From Porphyra umbilicalis (taxonomy: Eukaryota; Rhodophyta; Bangiophyceae; Bangiales; Bangiaceae): 47,500 nt of DNA. Under the pieces are notes generated by a model. It had not been told where the DNA came from. It searched no databases and saw nothing but the letters and a program-made list of their open reading frames with translations. Below are positions 10,574 through 20,835 of the stretch, piece by piece. Every line of letters starts with the position of its first letter. Positions within the stretch are counted from its first letter, which is position 1. The stretch covers positions 1-47,500 of the forward strand of contig KV918821.1 in assembly GCA_002049455.2 (NCBI GenBank), given 5' to 3'. Both the position numbers and the translations under genes were made by a program.

Positions 10574-12049
10574 TCAGCTTCTCTCAAACGGGCGCCATAG
10601 AGCGCGGCGCCGCCGCGAATCCACGGTGACAGCAAGTCGGCGGCGGTCCGTCGGAGCGTAAAAGCGACCGCAACTGCACCAACTCCCCAAAGCAGGTACG
10701 CTGTCGCCGACACCAGGGACCAGCGGTGCGCGCGCACGAACATGGCCAAAAATTAGGCTTCTGAGGAAGCCTCGGACGTGACCAGCAGGAAGGTGCGGCA
10801 GCAAGATGGCTGGCACCAGCGCGACCGTAGCGGCCCGCAGCGACACGGTCGACACTGCCGATACAGTGGCGACAGCCGCGGCGAAAAAAAGCGTCACGGT
10901 CAGCACAGAGGCGAGCAACGACAGCGTCGGCGCACCCCCCCCACTTTGGGAGCCCCTCCGTGACAAGAAGGACGACGCACCAGCCACGGGCGGGCGCACA
11001 CGGCCGAGCGGCCACTTCCAAGGACGCCCTTTCTTGGTCGGCCGCCTAGCGTCCGAGGCAGCGCGCTGACGCGCCACGGCAGCTCGGCGGTCAGCCTCGG
11101 CCATGGCCGCGACCGCCGCACGGCGGTCAGCTGCCGAGGGCACTCGCGGTGCCATGGCTGCTGGCGCAAACGGTGAGACGTCACCCGAAGGTGGGCTCAA
11201 CGGCGGCCAACGTGGTACCGTCATTGACCGCCCACCCAATGCTGCACGGCGGCGAGCCACCGCGGCGGCGCGGTCGGCGTCGGCCAGGGCACTCACGGCC
11301 GCACGGCGGTCGGCAGCCGTGACCAGCTGTCGCCGCGCGCTCGTGTCTGCCCGCACAGCCGTCGGGCGCGCGTGGATGTCCGCTGGCTTATGCCCCGACG
11401 CCGGTGAGTGCACGCCGGTGTGACACGAGGCGTCCGCGCGTGCCACCTCCGTGGGGCACCCCGAAGGAGAATTTGCCGCTCTGCAGGCGGCGCGCGCCGC
11501 GGCCGCCTCATGGCGCGCCCCGTCCGCCGCGGCCACGGGGGCGGCAGCCGTCTCACATCGGGCGGCCGCCACGCGCGCCGCCGCCGCCGCTTGCGCAGCG
11601 GCGGCGGCAAAAGACCGACACGCCGCCTCATTGTCGGCAGGGACGGCGCGCTGGCGGTTGGCGGCGGTCTGCTCGGCCGCAGCCGCTCGCGCCGCCACCG
11701 CCGATCGATGCGCAGCAGCCGCAGGGCCCGCGGCTGCCGGCTGCCTCACGCCTCCCGACCGGGTCGGCGCAGCCGCTTCTATCCCCGTGAGAGGCTCCAA
11801 CCGACCGGCAGCCGTCGCTCTACCCATACTCCCCGTTCCCACCCCCGAGACCACTCTCGTTGTCTCTCTCCGCTTCATAGCTCCAGCGCGCCCTGCAGCC
11901 CCCTCCCCGGCCGCCGCCACCCTTGACGCTGCGCGGCGCTTGGAGGCTTCCCGCGCCGCCACCACCGCCGCTCTCTCGGCCGCCGCCGCTGCCTTCCTCG
12001 CCCCCGCTACGTCCACCACTCCCCTCATGTACGCGACTCTCGTCTTCAC
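10574..12049 (-). CDS. Hypothetical Ala/Arg-rich protein with C-terminal membrane segment(s)
   Basis: An open frame of 491 codons starts at 12049 (MKTRVAYMRG). It has Ala/Glu/Arg helical stretches (KAAAAAERAAVVAAREASK) and two related blocks with AADRRAAVSALADADR and AADRRAAVAAMAEADR, then a strongly hydrophobic segment (LSLLASVLTVTLFFAAAVATV, followed by another Val/Ala-rich span). Beyond it this frame loses protein-like character. A different minus frame from about 10749 reads MFVRAHRWSLVSATAYLLWGVGAV followed by an amphipathic stretch, so a 1-base shift at the T run near 10755 or an intron may join them. No family is recognised. The opposite strand is also Ala-rich here, so the strand choice is not certain. 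Confidence 0.5.
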   Translation of the reverse strand: MKTRVAYMRGVVDVAGARKAAAAAERAAVVAAREASKRRAASRVAAAGEGAAGRAGAMKRRETTRVVSGVGTGSMGRATAAGRLEPLTGIEAAAPTRSGGVRQPAAAGPAAAAHRSAVAARAAAAEQTAANRQRAVPADNEAACRSFAAAAAQAAAAARVAAARCETAAAPVAAADGARHEAAAARAACRAANSPSGCPTEVARADASCHTGVHSPASGHKPADIHARPTAVRADTSARRQLVTAADRRAAVSALADADRAAAVARRRAALGGRSMTVPRWPPLSPPSGDVSPFAPAAMAPRVPSAADRRAAVAAMAEADRRAAVARQRAASDARRPTKKGRPWKWPLGRVRPPVAGASSFLSRRGSQSGGGAPTLSLLASVLTVTLFFAAAVATVSAVSTVSLRAATVALVPAILLPHLPAGHVRGFLRSLIFGHVRARAPLVPGVGDSVPALGSWCSCGRFYAPTDRRRLAVTVDSRRRRALWRPFERS

Positions 12050-13664
12050 ACACTCACACTGCTATTCACCTGCGGGCGCATGCAGATGGGCGGTCTTCAC
12101 TTCACAAACGAACTGGGAACCTTTGAAAGCGCTGGCAGCAATGGGCGCGTCAACACCCTGTTTCTTATGTAGGCTGCGCACAGGCTGCCCACAGGCTGCC
12201 CACAGCGTGCCCACAGGCTGCCCACAGTGTGCCCACAGGCTGCCGACAGGCTGCCCACAGGCTGCCCACAGTGCGCTCATCCACAGGCTGCCCACTCCCG
12301 CCAATGAAAGGGTCCGCAAAATGAAGAAACGGCCAGTGCCGCCCAGCGCCGGCTGACACGAAGCGCACGCGCGCTGTGCGGAAGTGCCCACACGCCGGCG
12401 CGTCCACTGAACGCGCGGCGCCGCTGCGCCGGCCTCCTGCGACCATTGCCTTCCCGTCGTTTGCGGTTCCGTCCGACTCTGGCGTTGGCACGAGACCCAC
12501 GGCAGTGCCATGTGACTCCCGAGTCGCGTGATTGCGACGCCACGTGACTCGCCAAACACGTCCGCGCCGCACACGACGCGACTGTGGGACACCCCCCCTT
12601 GCGCAGTAGTCCCGAGACCACGGTGACACTTTGAGCCCTCCTTTTTCGTGAGGGGCCCCATAGGAGTTTGCACTCTGTCTGGGGTTACAGTGTGATGCAA
12701 CCCGCGACACGTTGTGTCCATGGTGCTGTCCAAGCCCTGTCCATGCCCCAGAGTTGCCAGATCAATTCCCTGGCCTTTCGGTCAGGGTATCTACCAACAG
12801 GGTGAAGACCGTTGTTAATTTCTTTGAGAGCTAGTGCACGTTGCGGGAGTACTTGTTGAGACCGAAAAACACATCCTTCTCGCTCCCTCTGCAGCCCCTT
12901 TCGCAACCGTTTCTTCGCACTTGGAACGTTGGTACGGGTGGTCGGGTGCCTCGTACCAAGTTGGACGCCATGGGGAGGTCTTGGTCGCGCGTACAGTTCG
13001 CGACAGTGTTCATAGCGCAAGAAGCTGGATGGAAAGGGTCGTGAGGCGGGGTGCGCGGTCTACGGGGTCCTCTGGCGTTGTGGCACGGAGTAATGTCGAT
13101 GGTACTTTGCGAGCGGCGGTCTCAGACGGCTCTGAGGACGTTTATTTGCAGTCGAACGCTTGAAAGCAGGTCCATGCGAGGCGCACGACGTGGCGAGTGG
13201 GACCGCGCCACTGAGAGCGATGCGTGGGGTGGTAGGTGACTGACAAACTGCGGGAGTGGCGGCCGGATGGCTCATTTGTCTGGTGTTCTCGACCAAGTGG
13301 CAGGCGTGAGCGTCGTGTATCTACTTAGAGCATGTCAGAGAGCTAAACAAGTTTGGGCCAGGGTATTTGTACGAACGTGCCTTCAGTTGTAAAAATTGCA
13401 GGACGCTGGGCAATACAACCAACGCGACGCGTCCGCCCGTTTCGTGGGCACGTTTCCGGAGAGAGACTGGTGCGTCGAGGTCGGGATCTGTCAAGAGAGA
13501 GGGCACGCCTGTCATCGTCTCTTCCCTCGCCCATCCCCACGCCTCAGTCTACTTCTCTGCCCCTGCGTTCTTCTCTCCGCCCCCCATATTCTCATTTCCA
13601 TCTCATGCTCTCCGCATCCAACCCCGGCCTTTCTCACCTCCCTCTCCCCCCCAACACCGAGGCC
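12050..13664. other. Intergenic region between divergent genes
   Basis: Upstream of both the Ala-rich protein gene (-) and the F-box-like gene (+). It includes an 11-bp tandem repeat array (12181-12293) and otherwise moderately GC-rich sequence without recognisable coding content. Confidence 0.5.
12181..12293. repeat. 11-bp tandem repeat array
   Basis: About ten copies of CAGGCTGCCCA and close variants (CAGCGTGCCCA, CAGTGTGCCCA), with one slightly longer interrupted unit near the right end. It is non-coding; the open frames across it simply read the repeat. Confidence 0.85.
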
Positions 13665-15326
13665 ATGGACGTCAGCTCCCGACCCCGCCTCCCCCCCTGC
13701 GGCTTGGCCGACCTCCCCGATGAGCTCCTCGGCGTCGTCGCCTCCCACTTCCACCCCGGCGCCCGCGGACGTCCGGGGCGGGCACATGTCGGCTTCCTTG
13801 GCGCCTGTCGGCGGATGTCGCACGCCGGCTACGCCGGCTTTGCGTCGGTAACCCTCCGCAGCCGCCCCGCCATCGACGGAGCGGCGGCCGTCCGCGGCGC
13901 CGCGGCGCCCCTCAGATTTGAAGACCTGTCTGACCCCGTGTTGCTGCTCCTATCACCAGAGGGGGCGGCGTTGCAGGCGCGCCTGCGGTCGACGCTCGGT
14001 TTTCTCGGCCACACCCCACGGCTGACGGCCGTGGAGTTACACCCCGACTGGGCGCAGCACGGGAATGAGTTGCCCACGGCCGCCTACGAGGCATTCGACG
14101 CCCTCTTTTTCTCGCTGCTCCTGCGAGAGCTACGGCGCCTCTGCCTCACGTCGCTTACCGCCTCGTTGACGGCGGTGGCGGCCCTCCGCGGGCCGCGCGT
14201 CAGTGCCGGCCCGTTGCGGGTGCTCCGCCTGTACCAACTCGACGAGGACGACGCCACGATCGCGGCGGTCACGTCCGTGATGCACCACCACGGGGGGGAA
14301 CTGACGGAGCTGATCCTCAGCGACATTGACCTGGCGCCGATAGAGACGAGCCACGCGATTGCCCCGTGGTTTTACGCCCCGCCAGGCGGCTGCCCCCGCC
14401 TCGCTACCCTCGTGTTGGAAATTGCGGTCGACGCCGCGGGGGCGGCGGCGGTCGCCGCCGCCTGCCCGGCCGTGACCGACCTGACGCTCTGGTGCTATCA
14501 GGGGCACCCGGGCGTCGGCGCGGCGCTGCGGGCCCCCGCCGCCCTGCCGGCACTCGCCGACCTGCGGTGGCACTTTTCGTATCTGGCTCTCGCCGACTTT
14601 GGCGTCGAGGCGACGCACCTCCTCGCGGGCCGCGCCCTGTCCACCCTCGTCGTGCAGACGCCGTCACCTGCACAGTTCGCGGCGCCGATGGTCATCACCC
14701 CGGCGCTAGCTGCCGCCGCCGCCCCGCCGGCGGCCCTCGACGTTGGCGCGGCGGCGGCATGGGGTGATGGGGACTTGGCGGCGGCGGCGGCGGCCGCCGC
14801 CGCCGCCGGCGGTGCCGGCCCGGTGCGCCTCACCGTGACCCTCGCGCCGTCTGTGTCGGCGGCGGGGGTGGACGCCCTCGGCCGCCTGACCGGCCTCCGC
14901 CACCTCGACGTGCGGCTCGACGCGGCCGCCGACGCGGTCGCCCTGCGGTTGGCCGACTGGCCGGTCGGCGGCTTGCTGTCGCTAACCGTACGCGTCGGCT
15001 GGGGCGCGTCGGCCGCCCGCCATGACCACCGCCGGCCGTCGCGGGGCGTGGCGCCGGCGGTGCTGGCGGGGGTGGCGGCGTCGGGGAGCGCGCGCACGCT
15101 GGTGTCGCTGGCGCTCGCGGGGCCGCCGCTGGACGAGGAGACCGCCGCCCCGCAGCTGGCCGCCCTACCCGCCCTCCGCGAGTGGGAGTATACGGTCACG
15201 GGGGAGGGGTGGGGCGGCGCCGCCGCGACGGTGGGGATGGCCGTGTGGCTCCGCCGCCGCTTTCCGGCGCTGCGCCTGCGGTTTGTGCAAGCAGACGCCT
15301 CCGACGCCGAGCCGCGTGCGCCGTAG
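13665..15326 (+). CDS. F-box/leucine-rich-repeat-like protein
   Basis: The open frame extends further upstream, but the ATG at 13665 (MDVSSRPRLPPCGLADLPDE) is preferred because an F-box-like motif follows at once: LADLPDELLGVVASHF at about residues 14-29, then CRRMSHAGYAGFASVTL. The rest of the 553 residues consists of degenerate Leu-rich repeats (LRVLRLYQLDEDDATIAAV, GELTELILSDIDLAPIE, PRLATLVLEIAV, LTGLRHLDVRLDAAA). This is the architecture of substrate receptors of SCF ubiquitin ligases, where the F-box binds Skp1 and the LRRs bind the target; that role is inferred from the family. It is a single exon without a frame break. An Ala-rich linker lies around residues 360-385. Confidence 0.75.
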   Translation: MDVSSRPRLPPCGLADLPDELLGVVASHFHPGARGRPGRAHVGFLGACRRMSHAGYAGFASVTLRSRPAIDGAAAVRGAAAPLRFEDLSDPVLLLLSPEGAALQARLRSTLGFLGHTPRLTAVELHPDWAQHGNELPTAAYEAFDALFFSLLLRELRRLCLTSLTASLTAVAALRGPRVSAGPLRVLRLYQLDEDDATIAAVTSVMHHHGGELTELILSDIDLAPIETSHAIAPWFYAPPGGCPRLATLVLEIAVDAAGAAAVAAACPAVTDLTLWCYQGHPGVGAALRAPAALPALADLRWHFSYLALADFGVEATHLLAGRALSTLVVQTPSPAQFAAPMVITPALAAAAAPPAALDVGAAAAWGDGDLAAAAAAAAAAGGAGPVRLTVTLAPSVSAAGVDALGRLTGLRHLDVRLDAAADAVALRLADWPVGGLLSLTVRVGWGASAARHDHRRPSRGVAPAVLAGVAASGSARTLVSLALAGPPLDEETAAPQLAALPALREWEYTVTGEGWGGAAATVGMAVWLRRRFPALRLRFVQADASDAEPRAP

Positions 15327-16484
15327 GAGGGCGGGGCAGGGGGCAATGGGGGATGGGGAACTGGGGGGGGGGGGGGGGGGGCTGTCTGCGCATCGGCGGC
15401 ACGCCCCTGGCGGCGCGCGCGTGGCACTTGGGTGGGGGGCGTGTGTCGCCCGCCGCCGCCGCTGGCCACCGCGCGTCGGGCAGCAGCGGGTCGGCCGGCG
15501 GCGGTGGCCCGCGGCACGCGGCGGCGGCGGCGGCGGCGGCTCCCCGCGACGGCGGCGGCAGTGGCGGCCACGGCGGCGGCGGCGGCGGCCCCAGTTGCCA
15601 CCGACGCCCTTTGCCGACGGGGACGCACCCCCCCTCGCGCCGCGCACGCCACAGCGACGGCCATGAACCCGCACCCCTGCCTCGGCACGGACGCGCGTCT
15701 GGCCAAAATGCCGCCCGTCTCACGCCGCCGCCGCCGGCCGCGCCGCCGTCGGCGTGGGGGTGGCGCGCCCGCCGCGGGCGGCTGGCGACCCCGCGGGCGG
15801 GGGGATGGCCACGCTGCGCGGCGGCCTTGCTGTGGCGCCCGCAGGCGGCACGCGCGTCGCGCGTGCGGTCGTCCCCGCACGCGGTGCTGCCGGCGGCAGC
15901 CACAGCGTGGCGCGGCGGGGTGGGGGGGTAGGGAGGCGGGGGAAGACGGGGGGGGGGGGGGGGGAGGTCGTACCCGCGCGTGGCGGTGGTCCGCGGCTGA
16001 GGACGCCCGTTGGGGCCCGACCGTCGGGTCGGCCGCGGGGTCCCGCGCGCGCCGGCGGGCGCGCCGGCGGGTCGGCGGGCGAGCCGCGGTGCCACGCGCC
16101 GCCCCTGCCGAGCGAGCGGCGGGCGGTCGGGGGGCGCCCGCGTCGCCCGCCCCGCCGGCCGCTGCCATTGCCGCCCGCGGGGCGTCTGCGCGCCGCGGCC
16201 GCGGTGGGGGCGGGCCCGGGGCGGCGGGGGGGTGTCGCCCCCTCAACGGCGGCGCGCCCGTGGGGGGAGCGCCCCGCCTCGAGGCCGTGGCGACGGCCCC
16301 CACCGCCGCCACGCGCTTGATGCGCCGCGGCGACTTGGCGGGGGTGCCGGGGAGCGGGGGGGGGTGTCGCGGGACGGGAGGGGGGGGGGGGCACGGCGCC
16401 AGGCGATGGGGCGAGTGACGACGCCGCCACCCCGCGTGGCTGCCGGCACGGCTGCAGCCCGACGGTAGCGGCAGCGCGGGGGGG
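15327..16484. other. Very GC-rich intergenic region
   Basis: Open in almost every frame because of composition, but no frame on either strand shows a domain or normal amino-acid balance. Contains G runs near 15364-15381, 15949-15962 and 16380-16391. Confidence 0.45.
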
Positions 16485-18402
16485 GTGGGGGCCGTGCGAG
16501 CCTCTGACGGCCGCAGATGCGCTGCATTTGCACGGCACAGTGGCGCTCCTGCGCTGTCACTGGTCGTGGATCGCTTGCATCGTTGCTACTGGACTCTTTT
16601 TCTTTTTTTGACTTTCCGTTGGACCAACTACCTCTTTGAGCTCCTCGAGCCCGCCGCGGTGCCCCTCCACGACGCCCGCGTCGCCGCCTACGCCCCCTTC
16701 ATCGCCATTGCCACGCGGGTGCTCGGCGGCCGCCCCGCCGGCTACAACCGCCTGGCGCTGTCCCCACCCACCCTCCGCACGCACACGGGCTTGCTCGGCC
16801 CGAGCCTCAGCCCGACCCGCGCCGGCGGCATGCTGCCGCTCGTCGACGCGGGGCTGTCGGCCTTGACGCCCGCCCTGCGCCGGGCGGCCATGACCGCCGC
16901 CTCGGCCGCGCACGGGTGCGGCTACTGCACCGCCCACTGCACGGGCGTGGGGGGGGTCCTCGGCGGCGCCCACCGGGCGGTCGGCCCGGTCCTATTGTTT
17001 GGGGGGGGGGACCCCGCCGAGGCGGCCGTCGCCGCCTACGCCACCGCCGTGGTGGTCGGCCCGCCGGCGGCCGTGCCGGCGGCCGCCGCCGCCGCCGACC
17101 GCGCGCTCGGCGGCGACGCGACGGCGGGCGCGGCGCTGCGGGCGGCGGTCGCCTACACGGGCTTCCTCAATGTCGCCATGGACCTCCTCGGGGTGCCCCT
17201 CGAGGTCGATCTCGCGCCGGCCGTCGCCGCCCGCGTCGCCGCGTCGCCCGACTTGCGGGGGACGGCGGTGGAGCGGGTGGCCGCCGCCGCCCTGACAGCC
17301 GCGGCGGCGCCGACGGCAGGCGCGTCGGGGGGTGGCGGCGGCGGCGGGGCGGCGCCGCCGCCCCACCCCGCGGGGCCGGCAGGGCGCGGATGGATGGCGG
17401 CCGCCGCCGCCGCCGCGTCGGCCGCCGCCGGCTTTGTGGCGTTCCTCCCCACGCTCGCCGCCGCGGCGGTGGCGACGGAGCGGGCGGTGCTTGGGGGCAT
17501 CCCCCGCGACGCGGCCGCCGCGGCGGCGGTCGCCGGCGCGGCCACGGGCGGCCACGTGCCGGCCGTGTTGGCCGCCGGCCGGTTGGCCGAGGTGCCCCTC
17601 GCGCGCGCGGTCGCCGCCGCGTGGGTCAACCACCTCGGCGGCGGCGGCGGCGACGATGACGGGGCGGGGGGGCCGCCCGCCGGCTGCCGGCGCGCGCGTG
17701 GCCCCAAGCCGCCCGCGTGGCGCTCTTTGGGCGCTACGCGGCGGCGGGCGGCCACGGCGCGCTCGGCCGGGAGGCGGCGGCGGTGGCGGCCGCGTTGGGC
17801 CTCGCCCCGCCGCCGGCGGCGGCGTTGCCACGGCCAGCGCCCACCGACGGCGGCAACGACAAGGACGGCGGCGACAACGACGGCGGCGACGGTGACGGGG
17901 CGGCGGCCCTGCGGCTGGCAGGGGCGGTGATGGACGCGGCGGCGACGGGGCGTGGCGGCGCCATGACGCCCGCGCTGCTGGCGCGGCTGGCGCGGGCGGG
18001 GTGGACCGCCGAGGCCCTCTGCGGCCGTGGCCTTCTGCGGCCGTGGCCTTCTGCGGCCGTGGCCTTCTGCGGCCGTGGCCTTCTGCGGCCGTGGCCTTCT
18101 GCGGCCGTGGCCTTCTGCGGCCGTTGAGGCGTCGGCGGGGCGCCTCGACGCGGCGTTTTTCGGCAGCCTCCACTTGGGCGACGCGCCGCTGCGTGGGGGG
18201 GGGGGGGGGGAGTGCGGCGTTGAGGGCCTCACCCGCGGTGCCGCCCCCCCCCCCCCCCCCCCAATTCCGTCCCGTCGGCGCGTCGGCGCTCAACGCGCGC
18301 GCCGGCGCCGCCATCATCGCCGGCTGTCGACCCGCCTGGGAGGCGGACGCGGCCGCCTGCATTGCGGCCTTTGTCGGCGACCAAGCGGGTCCGACGCAGG
18401 GC
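16485..18402 (+). CDS. AhpD/carboxymuconolactone-decarboxylase-like protein, frame broken at several repeats
   Basis: From about residue 40 the frame reads as a helical protein (TNYLFELLEPAAVPLHDAR, AYAPFIAIATRVLGG). HGCGYCTAHC follows, with Cys145, Cys148 and His151 as in the CxxCxxxH thiol centre of AhpD-type peroxidases; activity is inferred from the motif only. Helical Ala-rich sequence continues to about 17640. The frame then changes at the G run 17666-17672 (continuing ARRLPARAWPQAARVALFG in frame 2) and across the 16-bp repeat 18015-18126 (EASAGRLDAAFFGSLHLGD in frame 3). It changes again at 18195-18210 and 18244-18262 (FRPVGASALNARAGAAIIAG and ACIAAFVGDQAG in frame 1). Each piece has protein-like composition with G/C third positions. 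The start is uncertain and the end is not defined. Confidence 0.6.
18015..18126. repeat. 7 x 16-bp minisatellite inside a coding region
   Basis: Seven head-to-tail copies of CCTTCTGCGGCCGTGG; the first and last differ by one base each. Sixteen is not a multiple of three, so every change of one copy shifts the downstream frame of the AhpD-like gene. Confidence 0.95.
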
Positions 18403-20398
18403 GGTGGCGGGGGCGGCGCGACTGCCGCTGCCGCGACCGCGACCGCCGCCGCCGCCGCCGCCGCCGCCGCTGCCGCTGCCGCCGCCGCCGCTGCGGCAAC
18501 GGCCGCCGCCGCGTCGGTGTCTGCCGCGTCTGCCGCGCCGTCGGGGGCGGCGGTGATGCCCCCCCCCCCCCCCCCCCCCCCCGCCCCCCCGCGCCCGCGC
18601 GTCGGCCACCTCTGCGTCGAGCTCCCCAATCGCCGCCTCTGCCCGCCGCCGCTCTGCGGGCAGCAGCGCATAGGCAGCCGACGCGAGCGCGACGCGCGCC
18701 GCCGCCGCCACGTCGGCGGCACCGTCGACGATGCGGCCGCGTTGGCAACGACCGCGCCATGGCGGCGCCGTCACACCTCTTGCTGGTCGCATGCTTGACG
18801 ATGGCCGTCGAGGCCCCTGGTGCTGCTGCCCATGTGGCCCCGCCGACGCCGCCGATGCCGCCGTCGCCAACCATCGCCGCCCCTGCCCCGCGGTCCGCTC
18901 TGCCAACGGTCGGGCACGCAACCCAGCCACCCCGACGAGGTGCGCGCACCTCGCCGTCGCGCCGTTGCCGCACCTCCCGCGTCGCGACACTGCCCCCCCC
19001 GCCGCCCCCCCTCTCCGACGCTCGCACGTGGCAACCGACGCGTGCCCGGCACCCGCCCCCCGCCGGCGCGTTGCCTGCACCAATGGCGAAAGGGCTCTCG
19101 GCGCCACCGTGGAGGCGGGACGATGGAGCGGCGGCGGCCGAGGTGGTGGCCGCCGACCGGGGGTCGGCTCGTGGGAGCCACCCGTGTCGGCATGCGGGGG
19201 GAAGGGGTGGTGACTATGACCAATGGACATGGCAGAAGGGGGGGGGGGGGAAGGCCACGGCGACGTACCGCCCCTTTGCCACGTCTGCCGCTGCGCGTCG
19301 TTGGGGAGGCGAGGGCGGCGGGCGGGGCACGCCCGCACCCGCGGCTGCCGACCGCCGCCACCAGGCTACCCCCCCAGCGGCGGCCGCTGGGAAAAAGGCG
19401 CGGAGCGCGACGCGAGCGGGTGCACGTCGGGGGACGAGTGACAGCCGCCCCGGGCCGCCGCTCCCCGGCACTGCCGGCGGGCCGGCGGCCCCAACGACGG
19501 CGCACTCCCCCGCGTCCAGTCGCACGGGGACGTGCGCCTCGGCGTGGGCAGTCGCGGCGGCGACGGCGGGGATGGCGGGTCACGAGGGGGGGGGCCCCGC
19601 CGAGCGCGCGGGCGCCGCGAGCGGCCAAGGCCGGCGGCGCCGGGCGGGTCGCCGCCCCCACATGCGGCGCCGGCGGCGAGGCGGAGGCGGGGGTGGCCCC
19701 GTTGCCGCCCCCCCCCGTGGGCGCCCGCGTCGGCGGCGCGCGCGGGGGGGGATGGGCCCCCCGCTACCCCGTGGGGGGGTGAGCGGCGGCGGCGGCGGCG
19801 GCGGCGGCCGCGCGCCCCGGCCACCCACCCGTGGCACCGTCGGACGGGGGACGGGCGGCGCTGCCGGCGCGCGGGTGCGCGTTTGCGTGGGGCGCCCCCG
19901 CCCCCTTACCTCCCCCCCCCCCCCCCACGCCACGTCCGTCGGCAGCCGCGCCGAGACCACCGCGGTGCTTTTGCCTGGCCGGCGGCCGCTCCACGGCGCC
20001 AGACAGCGCGGCGGCCGCGGCGGTCGCGGGCGCTGCCACCAAAGCAACCGCCATTGGCGGCCGCCGCGCATCCTCCTCCCCCCAACGTTCCTCGGCTCGT
20101 CCTCTACCCGCTGGGTCCCTCCCCCGGCAGAGCGAGCTGCGCTTCTGGGAAATGGGGTGTGTGACGTGGACACACACACGTTTCGGCCGTCTTGCCAACT
20201 TTATTCGATGGATCAAGCGTGAGGCCGTAGTCAACCGCCTCTCAGCCGCCCCGCTCGGCCGGATAGGATGGGCCGACCAATGGGCAGGTGACTGTGCTCC
20301 CGTCTTGACGACGCTGACCGCATGGGCGGCCCTCCATTGGAAAGAGACCGCAACCAAAACCCGACGAGCACCGCCGCACATTCGTCGCTGCAAGCGAC
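18403..20398. other. Very GC-rich region, coding content unresolved
   Basis: Contains an (GCC)n-like Ala tract (about 18420-18510), a 24-base C run (18559-18582) and further G and C runs. A minus-strand frame from an ATG at about 18788 to about 18600 reads as a normal helical protein segment (ARVALASAAYALLPAERRR, AAIGELDAEVADARARG), but I cannot follow it to either end. Other frames look like shadows. Composition changes to less GC-rich sequence at about 20.15 kb. Confidence 0.3.
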
Positions 20399-20439
20399 AG
20401 CCCAAACAGAACGCCATTCTGTTCGAGCGTCTGTTGCCT
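20399..20439 (+). repeat. Left border repeat with internal hairpin
   Basis: Contains AACAGAA-CGCCA-TTCTGTT, a perfect 7-bp inverted repeat, followed by CGAGCGTCTGTTGCC. It is related to the inverted copy at 30287-30326 and, in direct orientation, to 30255-30290 (ATTCTGTTCGGGCACTGTT). Confidence 0.6.
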
Positions 20440-20835
20440 AACTTATTAATACGCCCAACAGACGCGATTCTGTCACGGACATATTCGGTGCTGGGCGCTG
20501 GATCTCGTGATCTTCGGCAGGGCCTTGCAGCACATGTGATCGAGAACGGGATCGGGCTCGTGGATTAGGGCTGACGCGGGGAACAGCTTAGTTTGGCCCC
20601 ATGCAGTCCTCCGCGTTGGAGTGGTTGCAGTTGCTTCCAACTACAAGTCGTAGACAATAACACTCTTCGCCTGGCATTGTACTGACCATTGCGGTGGGAT
20701 AGACCGCGTCGTTTGTACGAAAAGGATGCCCTCATGTCGATGTACCCCCTCCTTGGTACCCGTACTGGCACTGTCGGCAAAACAGCTACCGACGCAATGC
20801 CTAGCGCGTCAACCCAATGCAAGACGGACAGGGAC

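Noticed and set aside
12181..12293. CRISPR-like array
   Set aside because: Units are 11 bp and contiguous, with no spacers, in a eukaryotic genome.
12277..12733. Trp/Cys-rich minus-strand frames over the 11-bp array
   Set aside because: The apparent protein repeats (GSLWAACGQPV type) are the reading of a non-coding tandem repeat.
14498..16312. Minus-strand open frame of 604 codons
   Set aside because: Its first half is the antisense of the F-box/LRR gene. The rest is Arg/Pro-rich and matches nothing.
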